From Cyanobacteria bacterium UBA2566 (GTDB lineage Bacteria; Cyanobacteriota; Cyanobacteriia; Cyanobacteriales; Desertifilaceae), in the NCBI GenBank assembly GCA_002340255.1, contig DDLS01000156.1:1-42429 (forward strand): a stretch of DNA of 42,429 nucleotides. Reading direction: 5' to 3'. The first letter of the stretch is position 1, and each line of letters starts with the position of its first letter. Shown one piece after another: positions 1 through 8,313 of the stretch. A program made the position numbers and the translations under genes. The notes below the pieces were generated by a model that was not told the DNA's origin, searched no databases, and saw nothing but the letters and a program-made list of their open reading frames with translations.

Positions 1-2
1 TA

Positions 3-239
3 GCCTTCTTTCAAGGACTCGAAGATAAAATCGTCCCCCCCAACCAAGCAGAAATGATGGTCAATGCCTTAAAAGAAAAGGGTTTACCGGTTGCCTATGT
101 CGCTTTTGAAGGGGAGCAACATGGCTTCCGCAAAGCCGAAAATATTAAACGCGCTCTTGATGGCGAATTTTACTTTTATTCCTACGTCTTCGGCTTTGAA
201 CCGGCTGACAAAGGCGCAAAGATTGAGATTGAGAGTTAG
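3..239 (+). CDS. S9-family serine peptidase, C-terminal fragment
   Basis: The gene enters from the left edge, so only its last 78 codons are present; the open frame is already running at base 3. The fragment looks like the C-terminal end of the alpha/beta-hydrolase domain of prolyl oligopeptidase / dipeptidyl aminopeptidase (S9) enzymes. GLEDKIVPP fits the loop with the catalytic Asp, and GEQHGFR fits the loop with the catalytic His. The Ser nucleophile would lie outside the window. Members of this family cleave short peptides. The stop codon overlaps a copy of the AGAAACCGGGTTT repeat (238-250). Family assignment is firm; the substrate is unknown. Confidence 0.85.
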   Translation, partial: AFFQGLEDKIVPPNQAEMMVNALKEKGLPVAYVAFEGEQHGFRKAENIKRALDGEFYFYSYVFGFEPADKGAKIEIES

Positions 240-250
240 AAACCGGGTTT
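238..250. repeat. Half copy of the AGAAACCGGGTTT dispersed repeat
   Basis: These thirteen bases match the first 13 bases of the hairpin arm at 25882-25896. The copy overlaps the stop codon of the S9 peptidase gene. Here the second arm is absent. Confidence 0.5.
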
Positions 251-268
251 GTGCGTTCAAAACCATAG

Positions 269-295
269 GTTGGGTTTCACTTCGTTCAACCCAAC
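269..295. repeat. Inverted repeat, GTTGGGTT / AACCCAAC
   Basis: An 8-bp perfect stem (269-276 with 288-295) encloses an 11-base loop. It lies 30 bases after the S9 peptidase stop. It has no T tract on the plus strand, so it is more likely a dispersed palindromic element than a classical terminator. The rest of 296-411 shows no supportable gene. Confidence 0.5.
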
Positions 296-411
296 ATTGA
301 GCCAACCTTGGCAGAATTCTTGAAAACTTTAATTGGCTCCAGAAAAATCAGGACGTATTCGCCGCTCACCAAGAGAATTTAGGCTGGGTTTGGCGTTGAT
401 ACTTGTTTAAG

Positions 412-453
412 TCCCGATAAAAGAAAGACGGTTGATATCCAGTCAACCGTCTT
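412..453 (-). terminator. Rho-independent terminator of clpC
   Basis: On the minus strand an 11-bp perfect stem (AAGACGGTTGA with TCAACCGTCTT, 425-453) has a 7-base loop and is followed at once by the T-rich run TCTTTTATC. It lies about 60 bases past the clpC stop. Confidence 0.85.
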
Positions 454-512
454 AAGAATTAGCTAAAAATAGCAAGGTTCAGGCTTGAGCCATAGGTTAG
501 AGGGGTTGGTTC

Positions 513-2981
513 TTAGTCCGTAACCTTGGTTAACACTGGAGTCTTTTGATCCTCAGACTGAATGGTCACTTGTCCAGACTCATCCACGTCAACAACGGCT
601 GTAGACCCTTCACCCACTCGACCAGAGAGCAGTTCTTCCGCTAAGGTGTCTTCCAACAGGCGCATAATGGCTCGACGCAGGGGACGCGCACCGTAGGCGG
701 GATTATACCCTTCTTCAATCAACCGGTCTTTGAATTTATCGGTGACTTGCAGGGTAATGTCTTTTTCGGTTAAGCGCTTGAAGACATCTTTGAGCAAGAT
801 TTCGGCAATTTCTTTGACTTCTTCCTTGTTCAACTGACGGAAGACGATGATTTCATCTAACCGGTTGAGGAACTCTGGACGGAAGTAGGCTTTGAGTTCT
901 TCGTTGACTAAGGAACGGATGCGGTTATACTGGGCATCTTCCGCGTTATCCTCGAACTCGAACCCAAGTCCACCACCACCTTTTTCAATCACCTTAGACC
1001 CAATGTTACTGGTCATGATCAAGAGGGTGTTCTTGAAGTCTACGGTGCGTCCTTTGGCATCGGTTAAACGACCATCTTCTAAGATTTGCAGCAGCATGTT
1101 GAAGATGTCGGGGTGTGCCTTTTCAATTTCATCGAAGAGAACGACGGTGTAGGGACGACGGCGAACGGCTTCCGTGAGTTGTCCCCCTTCGTTGTATCCG
1201 ACATATCCAGGAGGAGAACCGATCAGTTTGCTGACGGTATGCCGTTCCATGTATTCGGACATATCGAGACGAATCATGGCTTCTTCAGAACCGAAGAAGT
1301 AGGAAGCCAAAGCTTTGGTTAACTCGGTTTTTCCAACCCCAGTGGGCCCGGAGAAGATGAAACTGGCAATGGGTCGGTTGGGGTTTTTCAGACCAACACG
1401 GGCGCGTCTGATGGCGCGAGAGACGGCTTTGACGGCATCTTCTTGACCGATAATCCGAGTATGGAGGGTGTCTTCCATGTGCAGGAGTTTTTCGGATTCG
1501 GTTTCGGTGAGTTTGTTGACGGGAACTCCAGTCCAGGAGGCGACGATATGGGCGATGTCTTCTTCGGTAACGATGGGGTCATCGCTGACTGAGCCTTCGT
1601 CTTTGCCTTTGCTGGCAATGGTGCGAATTTGGGATTTGAGTTCCATTTCGCGATCGCGCAATTCCCCAGCTCTATCAAAGTCTTGGGAGCGTACCGCATC
1701 ATCTTTTTGCTTGAGAACACCGCGCAGTTCGCGATCGAGTTCTTTGGCTGCTGGGGGCAGTTTGGAGTTAATTAAGCGTACCCGCGAACCGGCTTCATCA
1801 ATCAAGTCAATGGCTTTATCGGGGAGGTAGCGGTCAGAAATATAGCGATCGCTCAATTTCGCGGCTGCATCCAAAGATTCATCCGAAATTTTCAACTTGT
1901 GGTGCTGTTCGTACCGCTCGCGCAGTCCGTGTAAGATCTCAATGGTTTCTTCCACAGAAGGCTCACCGACCATCACCGGTTGAAAACGCCGCTCTAGGGC
2001 AGCATCCCGCTCGATATGTTTGCGGTATTCATCTAAGGTTGTGGCTCCAATACATTGAAGTTCGCCCCGAGCGAGGGCAGGTTTGAGGATATTGGCGGCA
2101 TCGATCGCCCCTTCAGCCGCTCCTGCGCCAATGAGAGTATGGACTTCATCAATCACCAGGATGACATTGGCTGCTGAACGAATTTCATCCATGATTTTCT
2201 TCAGCCGCTCTTCAAACTCTCCTCGGTACTTGGTTCCCGCCACCAGCAGACCGATATCGAGGGTAACGACGCGCTTATCTTCCAGGATATCTGGGACATC
2301 ACCATGGGAGATGCGTTGAGCCAACCCTTCGGCGATCGCCGTTTTTCCGACCCCCGGTTCACCGATCAGTACCGGGTTATTTTTAGTCCGCCGACCCAAA
2401 ATTTGGATCACCCGTTCAATTTCCGTTTGCCGACCGACCACGGGATCGAGTTTTCCTTCGGCAGCCAATTGGGTTAAATTTGACCCAAACTCATCTAACG
2501 TTGGGGTCTTATTCGAGGAACGTCCACCTACCGCCGAAACTTCAGCCGTTTCACCGAGCATCCGAATCACCTGAGTGCGAACCTTAGACAGATCCACGCC
2601 CAAATTCTCTAACACACGAGCGGCTACCCCTTCACCTTCGCGAATTAAACCCAAAAGTAGATGCTCTGTGCCAATATAGTTATGTCCCAACTGACGAGCC
2701 TCTTCTAGGGATAGCTCTAGAACCCGTTTGGCTCTGGGTGTAAATGGAATTTCTACAGCGACAAATCCCGAACCCCGACCGATGATCTTTTCTACCTCAA
2801 TCCGGGCATCCTTGAGATTGACCCCCATGGATTTCAGGACTTTTGCGGCCACTCCCGTCCCCTCCCCAATCAAACCGAGAAGGATTTGTTCTGTGCCCAC
2901 AAAGTTGTGACCCAGGCGGCGGGCTTCCTCCTGAGCTAACATGATCACCTTAATGGCTTTTTCTGTGAAGCGTTCAAACAT
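513..2981 (-). CDS. clpC: ClpC, Hsp100 AAA+ unfoldase of the Clp protease
   Basis: The 822-residue protein unfolds substrates and feeds them to ClpP in the cytosol. Two Clp_N repeats fill residues 1-145. The first AAA+ module has Walker A GEPGVGKT (207-214) and Walker B VILVIDEVH (273-281). A UVR-type coiled middle domain lies at about 419-454 and marks ClpC rather than ClpB. The second module has GPTGVGKT (545-552) and VVLFDEIEKAH (613-623). LGF at 672-674 sits where ClpA and ClpC carry their ClpP-docking tripeptide. Length matches cyanobacterial ClpC. It is transcribed alone and has its own terminator. The 225-base upstream gap (2982-3206) must hold its promoter; no convincing -35/-10 pair was recognised. 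Confidence 0.97.
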   Translation of the reverse strand: MFERFTEKAIKVIMLAQEEARRLGHNFVGTEQILLGLIGEGTGVAAKVLKSMGVNLKDARIEVEKIIGRGSGFVAVEIPFTPRAKRVLELSLEEARQLGHNYIGTEHLLLGLIREGEGVAARVLENLGVDLSKVRTQVIRMLGETAEVSAVGGRSSNKTPTLDEFGSNLTQLAAEGKLDPVVGRQTEIERVIQILGRRTKNNPVLIGEPGVGKTAIAEGLAQRISHGDVPDILEDKRVVTLDIGLLVAGTKYRGEFEERLKKIMDEIRSAANVILVIDEVHTLIGAGAAEGAIDAANILKPALARGELQCIGATTLDEYRKHIERDAALERRFQPVMVGEPSVEETIEILHGLRERYEQHHKLKISDESLDAAAKLSDRYISDRYLPDKAIDLIDEAGSRVRLINSKLPPAAKELDRELRGVLKQKDDAVRSQDFDRAGELRDREMELKSQIRTIASKGKDEGSVSDDPIVTEEDIAHIVASWTGVPVNKLTETESEKLLHMEDTLHTRIIGQEDAVKAVSRAIRRARVGLKNPNRPIASFIFSGPTGVGKTELTKALASYFFGSEEAMIRLDMSEYMERHTVSKLIGSPPGYVGYNEGGQLTEAVRRRPYTVVLFDEIEKAHPDIFNMLLQILEDGRLTDAKGRTVDFKNTLLIMTSNIGSKVIEKGGGGLGFEFEDNAEDAQYNRIRSLVNEELKAYFRPEFLNRLDEIIVFRQLNKEEVKEIAEILLKDVFKRLTEKDITLQVTDKFKDRLIEEGYNPAYGARPLRRAIMRLLEDTLAEELLSGRVGEGSTAVVDVDESGQVTIQSEDQKTPVLTKVTD

Positions 2982-3100
2982 GGCGTTTTCCCATCACCTG
3001 CTGCTTTTTGGTAAGCTGATTCTAACATAGGAAAATCGTTAGGTTATTGTGCGGTCAGTAACAGAATTTAGGCCGGTTTTCCGCCCTTCTCCGGAAAATA

Positions 3101-3139
3101 GGGATGGGGAGATAGGGAGATAAGGGAATGGAGGGGATG
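3101..3139. repeat. Purine-rich heptad-like low-complexity tract
   Basis: Degenerate repeats of GGGGAGATAGGGAGATAAGG type lie between the clpC start and the end of the Uma2 gene. Similar tracts occur at 13621, 15614, 23855, 35344 and 38236. Confidence 0.55.
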
Positions 3140-3206
3140 CGGAGATCGCTGATTAGCAATGGGTAATCGGCAATCAGTTTTTACTCTCTACAATCTGGGC
3201 AAATCC

Positions 3207-4025
3207 TTAGTCACTAGGGTTGACTGTATTCGGATCGATGCCCATGGCTTGCAAGCGCTCCTGTAGTTCTCGTAATTTAGCCTCAGCAGCATTAGCGCGA
3301 TCGCGCTCCTGTTCGGCTCGTTCGTGTTCCTGTTCGGCTCGTTCGCGTTCCTGTTCGGCTCGTTCGCGCTCCTGTTCAGCTAACTCTTGAGAGAGGAGAA
3401 TCAAATTCCCCTCGGCATCAAAGAACCGTAACCAAGGAGCCTTTTCCTTAGTCAACGTTCCATCCCAAACGCCTAACCATAATTCCAAACTCTGACACCA
3501 TAACCATCCCCGTTCATCAGCAACAATTTCCTCATAGCGGCCATTACTGTTCAAATGCCATCCTTGCAAAGACTGGCGATTGAAGGGATTATAAACAAAA
3601 TAATCTCGTGTTCTAAAGGTTTGTTCATAGATGTTTTTTTTCGGGCCGGTATCCTCACTTGCTGTTGAGGGGGACATGAGTTCAACAATTACATCTGGAT
3701 AACGCCCTTCCTCTTCCCAAACCACCCAACCTTGACGCTCTTTTGTGCCATCCACATTTAAGGTCACAAAAAAATCCGGCCCTCTAAAATCGCGATCGCG
3801 GGCTTGGCGACTACTGTAGTAGACAAACATATTCCCACCGGTAAAATAGTCATCGCGTCCTTGATAAGCTTGGTGGATAGCTTCAATCAAGACATTCATG
3901 GCGATGCGATGGCGATTACTTTCCAAGGTCTCTCCATCATCAAAAATTAAATCAGTAGGAGGTAAGGGAGGAGTCCATTCCTGTTCGGTTTCAGTTTCTA
4001 ATGTTTGGGTCAGTGCAACAGACAT
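3207..4025 (-). CDS. Uma2-family (DUF820) PD-(D/E)XK protein with coiled-coil tail
   Basis: This 272-residue protein belongs to the Uma2 family, which is greatly expanded in cyanobacteria and has a restriction-endonuclease-like fold. The cellular role is unknown. The core (about 20-215) has the typical PDVIVELMSPSTA strand carrying the catalytic-type Asp and Glu, followed by KKNIYEQTFRTRDYFVY. The last 60 residues are a charged coil made of four seven-residue repeats of AEQERER type. The ATG is preceded by AGAGGTG at good spacing. It stands alone between clpC and mobA. The DNA-cleaving activity is inferred from the fold. Confidence 0.85.
   Translation of the reverse strand: MSVALTQTLETETEQEWTPPLPPTDLIFDDGETLESNRHRIAMNVLIEAIHQAYQGRDDYFTGGNMFVYYSSRQARDRDFRGPDFFVTLNVDGTKERQGWVVWEEEGRYPDVIVELMSPSTASEDTGPKKNIYEQTFRTRDYFVYNPFNRQSLQGWHLNSNGRYEEIVADERGWLWCQSLELWLGVWDGTLTKEKAPWLRFFDAEGNLILLSQELAEQERERAEQERERAEQEHERAEQERDRANAAEAKLRELQERLQAMGIDPNTVNPSD
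3297..3380 (-). repeat. Four 21-bp tandem coding repeats in the Uma2 gene
   Basis: Four in-frame 21-bp units encode AEQERER, AEQERER, AEQEHER and AEQERDR. Copy number could change by slippage without breaking the frame. Confidence 0.9.
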
Positions 4026-4088
4026 AGTTCACCTCTAGGATCGTGGACTATTGAGTTCCATTATACTCTTCTTCTCAGATCATACTTA

Positions 4089-4673
4089 TCATAAGTCTTC
4101 TGGTGTATTGCAGTTGTGGAGCATCTGAGCAACTGTGGCATCTACGGGTAAGGGTTGTACCGGAATGGAGGATAACCAGTGTTGAAAGGCACTACCTCCA
4201 TTCTGGATAAAGGATTTTAGAGTCAGTTGAAGCTCAAAACGGTAAAATCCACACAAGGGTTCCCAGTACTTTCCCTGAACAGGAACAACGGCTAAGGTCG
4301 ATTCAGGAATATCCGAGAGTTGGGCGATCCAGTGCTGCAAAAGACTGGGGTCTAAGTTGGGTAAATCGCAACCGAGCAGTAAAATCCAGGGATGTTGAAT
4401 CCTTTCCCAAACTTGAGAGAGAGCAACCAAGGGGCCGTTTCCGGGGTTAGACTCGACGATCCACTGGCAATGTGGGGGGGCGATCACCCAATAGAGATCG
4501 GGCCAAGGCGTAACGATATACACCTGCTCTGTACATTGGGCGGCGACTTCCGATACCCGTTGCAGCAAAGGGACTCCATTCCAGGGAATCAGAGCCTTGT
4601 CCTGTCCCATGCGGGAACTTTGCCCTCCGGCTAAAATAACACTGGCTACGGTAGCACTGGGAAAGATAGACAT
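4089..4673 (-). CDS. mobA: MobA, molybdenum cofactor guanylyltransferase
   Basis: The 194-residue protein joins GMP to molybdopterin to make the bis-MGD cofactor for enzymes such as nitrate reductase. LAGGQSSRMGQDKALIPW near residues 14-31 is the nucleotidyltransferase signature (GTP-binding loop plus Lys). GCDLPNLDP holds the metal-binding Asp region. The length is usual for MobA. It follows the YbjQ-family gene with only three bases between them, so the two are probably cotranscribed. No MobB partner is in view. Confidence 0.9.
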   Translation of the reverse strand: MSIFPSATVASVILAGGQSSRMGQDKALIPWNGVPLLQRVSEVAAQCTEQVYIVTPWPDLYWVIAPPHCQWIVESNPGNGPLVALSQVWERIQHPWILLLGCDLPNLDPSLLQHWIAQLSDIPESTLAVVPVQGKYWEPLCGFYRFELQLTLKSFIQNGGSAFQHWLSSIPVQPLPVDATVAQMLHNCNTPEDL

Positions 4674-4676
4674 CAG

Positions 4677-5003
4677 TTATTGATAGCTTACAGCCGTTCC
4701 ACTTGCTGCGACCATCAGCATACTACTACCACCGGAAACCGAAATCGTTTCATAGTCAAGATCGATACCGATAACAGCATTTGCGCCCATTTTCTGAGCC
4801 TCAGCTACCATTTCCTTCATCGCGGTTTCTTTGGCTTCCCGGAGTGATTTCTCATAAGCCCCTGAGCGTCCGCCCACAATATCACGAATGCCAGCAAAAA
4901 AATCTTTGAAGATATTAGCCCCTAAGATTGCCTCTCCACTGACGACACCATGATAAGCGGTAATCTGATATCCATCTAAACCATCTGTTGTAGTCACTAG
5001 CAT
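4677..5003 (-). CDS. YbjQ-family (DUF74) heavy-metal-binding-domain protein
   Basis: This 108-residue protein belongs to the YbjQ/UPF0145 family, which forms pentamers and has no settled function. It begins MLVTTTDGLDGY, the usual start of the family. It contains GANIFKDFFAGIRDIVGG and the conserved GANAVIGIDLDYE segment. An ATG five codons upstream (5018) is possible, but GAGGAG overlaps it and sits correctly in front of the ATG at 5003, so the shorter start was chosen. It lies just before mobA. Confidence 0.85.
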   Translation of the reverse strand: MLVTTTDGLDGYQITAYHGVVSGEAILGANIFKDFFAGIRDIVGGRSGAYEKSLREAKETAMKEMVAEAQKMGANAVIGIDLDYETISVSGGSSMLMVAASGTAVSYQ

Positions 5004-5061
5004 AATATCACTCCTCATCCAATCAGAATTTGTCTCGATCTTAACTCATCCCCATTCCCTA

Positions 5062-5634
5062 TTACCTATTCCTGCCCTCTTTATAGCGCTGTTGTATCTG
5101 CTCAATGCTAAACAGAGCCTCAAACTTTAAACCCATGGACTGGTAATATTCTGCACCTCCCTGGAGGCGATCGACTAATGCTACAATCTGGTTCACTTCA
5201 TATCCCACAGCCCGCAAGCGCTCCACCGCTTTCATCGCCGACTGTCCCGTAGTGACTACATCCTCTAGCACCACTACCTTAGCGCCCTGGGGTAACGTCG
5301 GTCCTTCAATATAAGCCTGAGTTCCATGACCTTTGGCTTCCTTACGCACAATTAACGCTGAGATGGGCCGCTCTTCATAAGCAGAAACTACACTCACCGC
5401 AGTCACAATTGGATCGGCTCCCAAAGTTAAGCCTCCCACAGCTTGCACGTCTTCAGGAAGCATATTTAACAATAACTCGCCGACCGCCACAGCTCCTTGA
5501 GGATGGAGGGTAACCGGTTTACTATTGATATAGTAAGAACTTTTTTGGCCAGAAGAGAGTAAAAAATCTCCCTCTTGATAAGCCAATTGACAAAACAAAT
5601 CTATTAACTCTTGACGTAAGCTCAAATCTACCAT
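5062..5634 (-). CDS. pyrE: PyrE, orotate phosphoribosyltransferase
   Basis: The 190-residue enzyme converts orotate and PRPP to OMP in pyrimidine synthesis. VVVLEDVVTTGQSAMKAVE is the PRPP-binding motif (here L-E-D instead of the more common D-D). SGQKSSYYINSKP and VGGLTLGADPI are typical PyrE segments. A TTG eight codons upstream (5658) is in frame, but the ATG at 5634 has AGGTG at the right distance and was chosen. It is oriented with, but about 60 bases upstream of, the YbjQ-mobA pair. Confidence 0.95.
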   Translation of the reverse strand: MVDLSLRQELIDLFCQLAYQEGDFLLSSGQKSSYYINSKPVTLHPQGAVAVGELLLNMLPEDVQAVGGLTLGADPIVTAVSVVSAYEERPISALIVRKEAKGHGTQAYIEGPTLPQGAKVVVLEDVVTTGQSAMKAVERLRAVGYEVNQIVALVDRLQGGAEYYQSMGLKFEALFSIEQIQQRYKEGRNR

Positions 5635-5722
5635 GAGGACACCTGATCTTTCCTGCAAATTATAGCGCTGGTAATGGGCAATGGCTAATTGGTAAACTAT
5701 AATTTTTGATGCCTAAAGTACC

Positions 5723-6721
5723 ATGACCCTTGCCCGTTCGAGTCCTCTTGATCTTGAGGTGATTCCCATGCGTCTGCCGGATGCAGACCCGGAATTACTG
5801 CACCATGACCCCTTAGCTCCTGAAGGGATTCCCCTCATGCTGATTCCAGGAGAACCCAGCCAGCTTATGGTCAAACTGGGTAATCCTGGAGAACAACCCT
5901 TGAATGTGACCCTAGAATTCCGGGGAAATTTGCCCCAGGCTTGGTATTCTTGCGAGAGGGAAAATTCCCAAATTTCTCCTGGAATCAGTCAAGATATTAT
6001 TATTGAATTCCAAGCACCGGATGACTTTTTTGAGGCATTCCTGGCCCTAAGAGAAAATTCAAGTTTACGGATTAATTATAGTGGTCGGCTTCAGGTGTAT
6101 GGAGCGATGCCGGGAACGGTAAGCCAACTGATTGATGTGGCGGATATTAACTTTTATGTGCGTCCCCAATCTAGGTATTTAGACTTTTTGCCCCAAATCT
6201 ATCGGGAAGTTGATTTTGTGGGGCGGTTTTTGAAGATTATTGAAGAAACGTTTAACCCGGATGTGCAGATGATGGCGAGTTTATTTGCTTATCTCGATCC
6301 CTTAACCGCGCCCCAATCTATGCTGCCATTTCTAGCCCATTGGGTGGGTTGGGAATGGCAATCTTATTTGAGTTTAGATCAACAGCGATCGCTCATTCGC
6401 CACGCCTTAGAAATTTATCGCTGGCGAGGCACGCGTCGAGGGTTGCGACTCTATTTACATTTGGCTACGGGTTTACCCTTAGATGATCGGGTAGAACGGG
6501 AGGAAGATAAACATATTGCTATTCTGGAAACCTTTAGCCAAGGATTAGTTTTAGACCATTCAATTTTGGGGCAAGATGCTCTGTTGGGTGGAGGTCAGCC
6601 ATTTCATTTTCGGGTACATTTGCAACCCGATACTCCAGGGTCGGTGGATGAGGCTTTGGTGCGTCAGGTGATTGACCAGCAAAAACCGGCATTTTGTACC
6701 TATGAGTTGCAAATTGATTAG
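5723..6721 (+). CDS. Phage tail protein, P2 gpI-like (contractile injection system baseplate)
   Basis: The 332-residue protein has two parts. Residues 1-145 look like a beta-rich sandwich. Residues 151-250 match the phage-tail-protein-I type domain: RYLDFLPQIY, VGRFLKIIEE, a run on cylinder-end hydrophobics, then IYRWRGTRRGLRLYLHLATG. In phages and extracellular contractile injection systems this protein sits in the baseplate wedge. It is the first gene of a plus-strand cluster to 13620. The sheath, tube, spike and baseplate J genes expected beside it are not in the window. The domain call is strong; a working injection system is inference. Confidence 0.8.
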   Translation: MTLARSSPLDLEVIPMRLPDADPELLHHDPLAPEGIPLMLIPGEPSQLMVKLGNPGEQPLNVTLEFRGNLPQAWYSCERENSQISPGISQDIIIEFQAPDDFFEAFLALRENSSLRINYSGRLQVYGAMPGTVSQLIDVADINFYVRPQSRYLDFLPQIYREVDFVGRFLKIIEETFNPDVQMMASLFAYLDPLTAPQSMLPFLAHWVGWEWQSYLSLDQQRSLIRHALEIYRWRGTRRGLRLYLHLATGLPLDDRVEREEDKHIAILETFSQGLVLDHSILGQDALLGGGQPFHFRVHLQPDTPGSVDEALVRQVIDQQKPAFCTYELQID

Positions 6722-6836
6722 TGGATAATGGAGCAATACCTCCTTAGGCCAAAAGTTAATTAAGTTTTAATTTTTTCCTGAAAATGACGGTTTTATGGCC
6801 ATACTATCTGTTACAGATCGTGATTGAGTAAGGCTT

Positions 6837-8270
6837 GTGACGTTATCTGCCGATCCCGGAAGTGGCACAGAGCTTCCCTACCCTGTTCCTCTAGAACGGT
6901 TGGTTGTCCATGATGGTTTGCTGTTAAATGCTCATCGTTGGCAACGGGCCCATGAATATCATCGAAAGCGCCAGAATTTATATTATCAGGCGCTCCATCA
7001 ACCTGGAATTGTTTATGGTTTGGGGGTGAAAGTGATTTCAGCTCCTGATAGCATCGCAGCCCAGTATCGTGACGGGCGCTGGTTGGAAGTGCAACCGGGG
7101 ATGGCGATTGACTGGATGGGAAATCCAATTATTGTCGATCGGGCGATCGCTTTTCGCATCGCTCTGAGTCCCAAGGAAATCCCAGTTACAGTCTATTTAG
7201 TACTCAGTTATGTCGATCCAGAAACCCTACAGCGTAATTCTGAGGTGGAACTGGTTCCGGAAACGTTCCGCATTGATGAGAAAAGCACCCCTCCATCAGG
7301 TTTAGAAGTGGAATTATGCCGTTTGCAGCTCTCTCCTGGAACGGTGCAGTTATCCCCCTCTGGGGGTTCCCTGAGCGGAGTCGAAGGGAGCAACGTTGGG
7401 GATGTGTTTGCGCCCCAGATCAATCAGTTGGATCTGCGCTATCGCTCTCCTGTGGGAGTTCGCCCCCAAGGAACGGTACAGGTTGCCTATATGCAGGGTG
7501 GAAATGGGGGCGATCGCCTGACGGCTTCTAATTTATCCTGTTTACTACAAGCATTTTTAGCCCTCGATCCAGGAATGCGAGGGATTGAAGAAGTCGCTTC
7601 GGTTACCTGGAGCAATACCGAGAACTCGGAAGGGTTGGAGGAATCTTGGGAGATGACTGCGACTCGTCAGGGGTTGGCTTGGCAAGGTTATGATTTAATC
7701 TATTTAAGCTACAATCAGGCGCTGAATACGAATGAGGCTCAACAGGCAAGTTTACGGGCCTATTTAGGATTAGGGGGGGCGATCTTCATTGAGCTATTGG
7801 AAGAGGAGACCCAGGTAGATGAGTTGAGTTTTGTACAACAGGAACTGTTAGAGGCGATCGCCGATATTGGCGATACAGCAGAGTTACAAGAGGTGAAAGC
7901 CCAGTTAAACGAAGAATTAGCGGCTTGTGAAGAAGAATTAAATCGCCAAATTCAAGAGATTTGTGTATCGATAGAACAATTAGCCATCAATTTAGGGATG
8001 TCTGGCACCCATTTAGGGCAGTTATCCCCATGGCATCCGCTAAAAACCCAACCTTTTTTATTTAGTGCCCTACCCAAAATTAAGCAAAATCCGGTTCGCC
8101 TGTTTAATTGGGGAGGCGTAGTTTTGGCGATCGGGGATTTATCCTTAGCGTGGGGACTCGACAGTGGGCTAGAGTTACCCAGAGAAAAAATTCGCAATGC
8201 CCAAGAATTGGGGATTAATCTTTTACATTTTGCCTGGCGCAGACGGCATTTAACCCAATTGCAACACTAG
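6837..8270 (+). CDS. Large protein with DUF4159-like C-terminal half, tail-gene neighbour
   Basis: The start is GTG, with AAGG a few bases upstream. Residues 15-130 open with a conserved-looking block (VHDGLLLNAHRWQRAHEY, HQPGIVYGLGVKVI) that suggests a structural or baseplate-associated module. Residues about 213-470 resemble DUF4159: YDLIYLSYNQAL followed by LRAYLGLGGAIFIEL, then FNWGGVVLAIGDLSLAWG and ELGINLLHFAWRRRHL. A charged helical insertion (about 330-385) splits this half. The function is not known. Its place directly after the tail gene suggests it belongs with the injection-system parts. Confidence in the gene is high, in the role low. Confidence 0.75.
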   Translation: MTLSADPGSGTELPYPVPLERLVVHDGLLLNAHRWQRAHEYHRKRQNLYYQALHQPGIVYGLGVKVISAPDSIAAQYRDGRWLEVQPGMAIDWMGNPIIVDRAIAFRIALSPKEIPVTVYLVLSYVDPETLQRNSEVELVPETFRIDEKSTPPSGLEVELCRLQLSPGTVQLSPSGGSLSGVEGSNVGDVFAPQINQLDLRYRSPVGVRPQGTVQVAYMQGGNGGDRLTASNLSCLLQAFLALDPGMRGIEEVASVTWSNTENSEGLEESWEMTATRQGLAWQGYDLIYLSYNQALNTNEAQQASLRAYLGLGGAIFIELLEEETQVDELSFVQQELLEAIADIGDTAELQEVKAQLNEELAACEEELNRQIQEICVSIEQLAINLGMSGTHLGQLSPWHPLKTQPFLFSALPKIKQNPVRLFNWGGVVLAIGDLSLAWGLDSGLELPREKIRNAQELGINLLHFAWRRRHLTQLQH

Positions 8271-8313
8271 GTTCAGAGGGCGGAAAGGAACAAGACATCA
8301 TGAGGAAACGAAA

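Noticed and set aside
301..400. Plus-strand open frame reading ANLGRILENFNWLQKNQDVF after the S9 peptidase gene
   Set aside because: It has no start codon after the TGA at 298 and is only about 32 codons; it may be a relic but nothing supports a call.
2982..3050. TAGAAT at 3024-3019 on the minus strand as a clpC -10 box
   Set aside because: No acceptable -35 hexamer lies at the right distance, so no promoter is claimed.
3290..3390. Regular short repeats that could suggest a CRISPR array
   Set aside because: The 21-bp units have no spacers and code in frame for a coil in the Uma2 protein.
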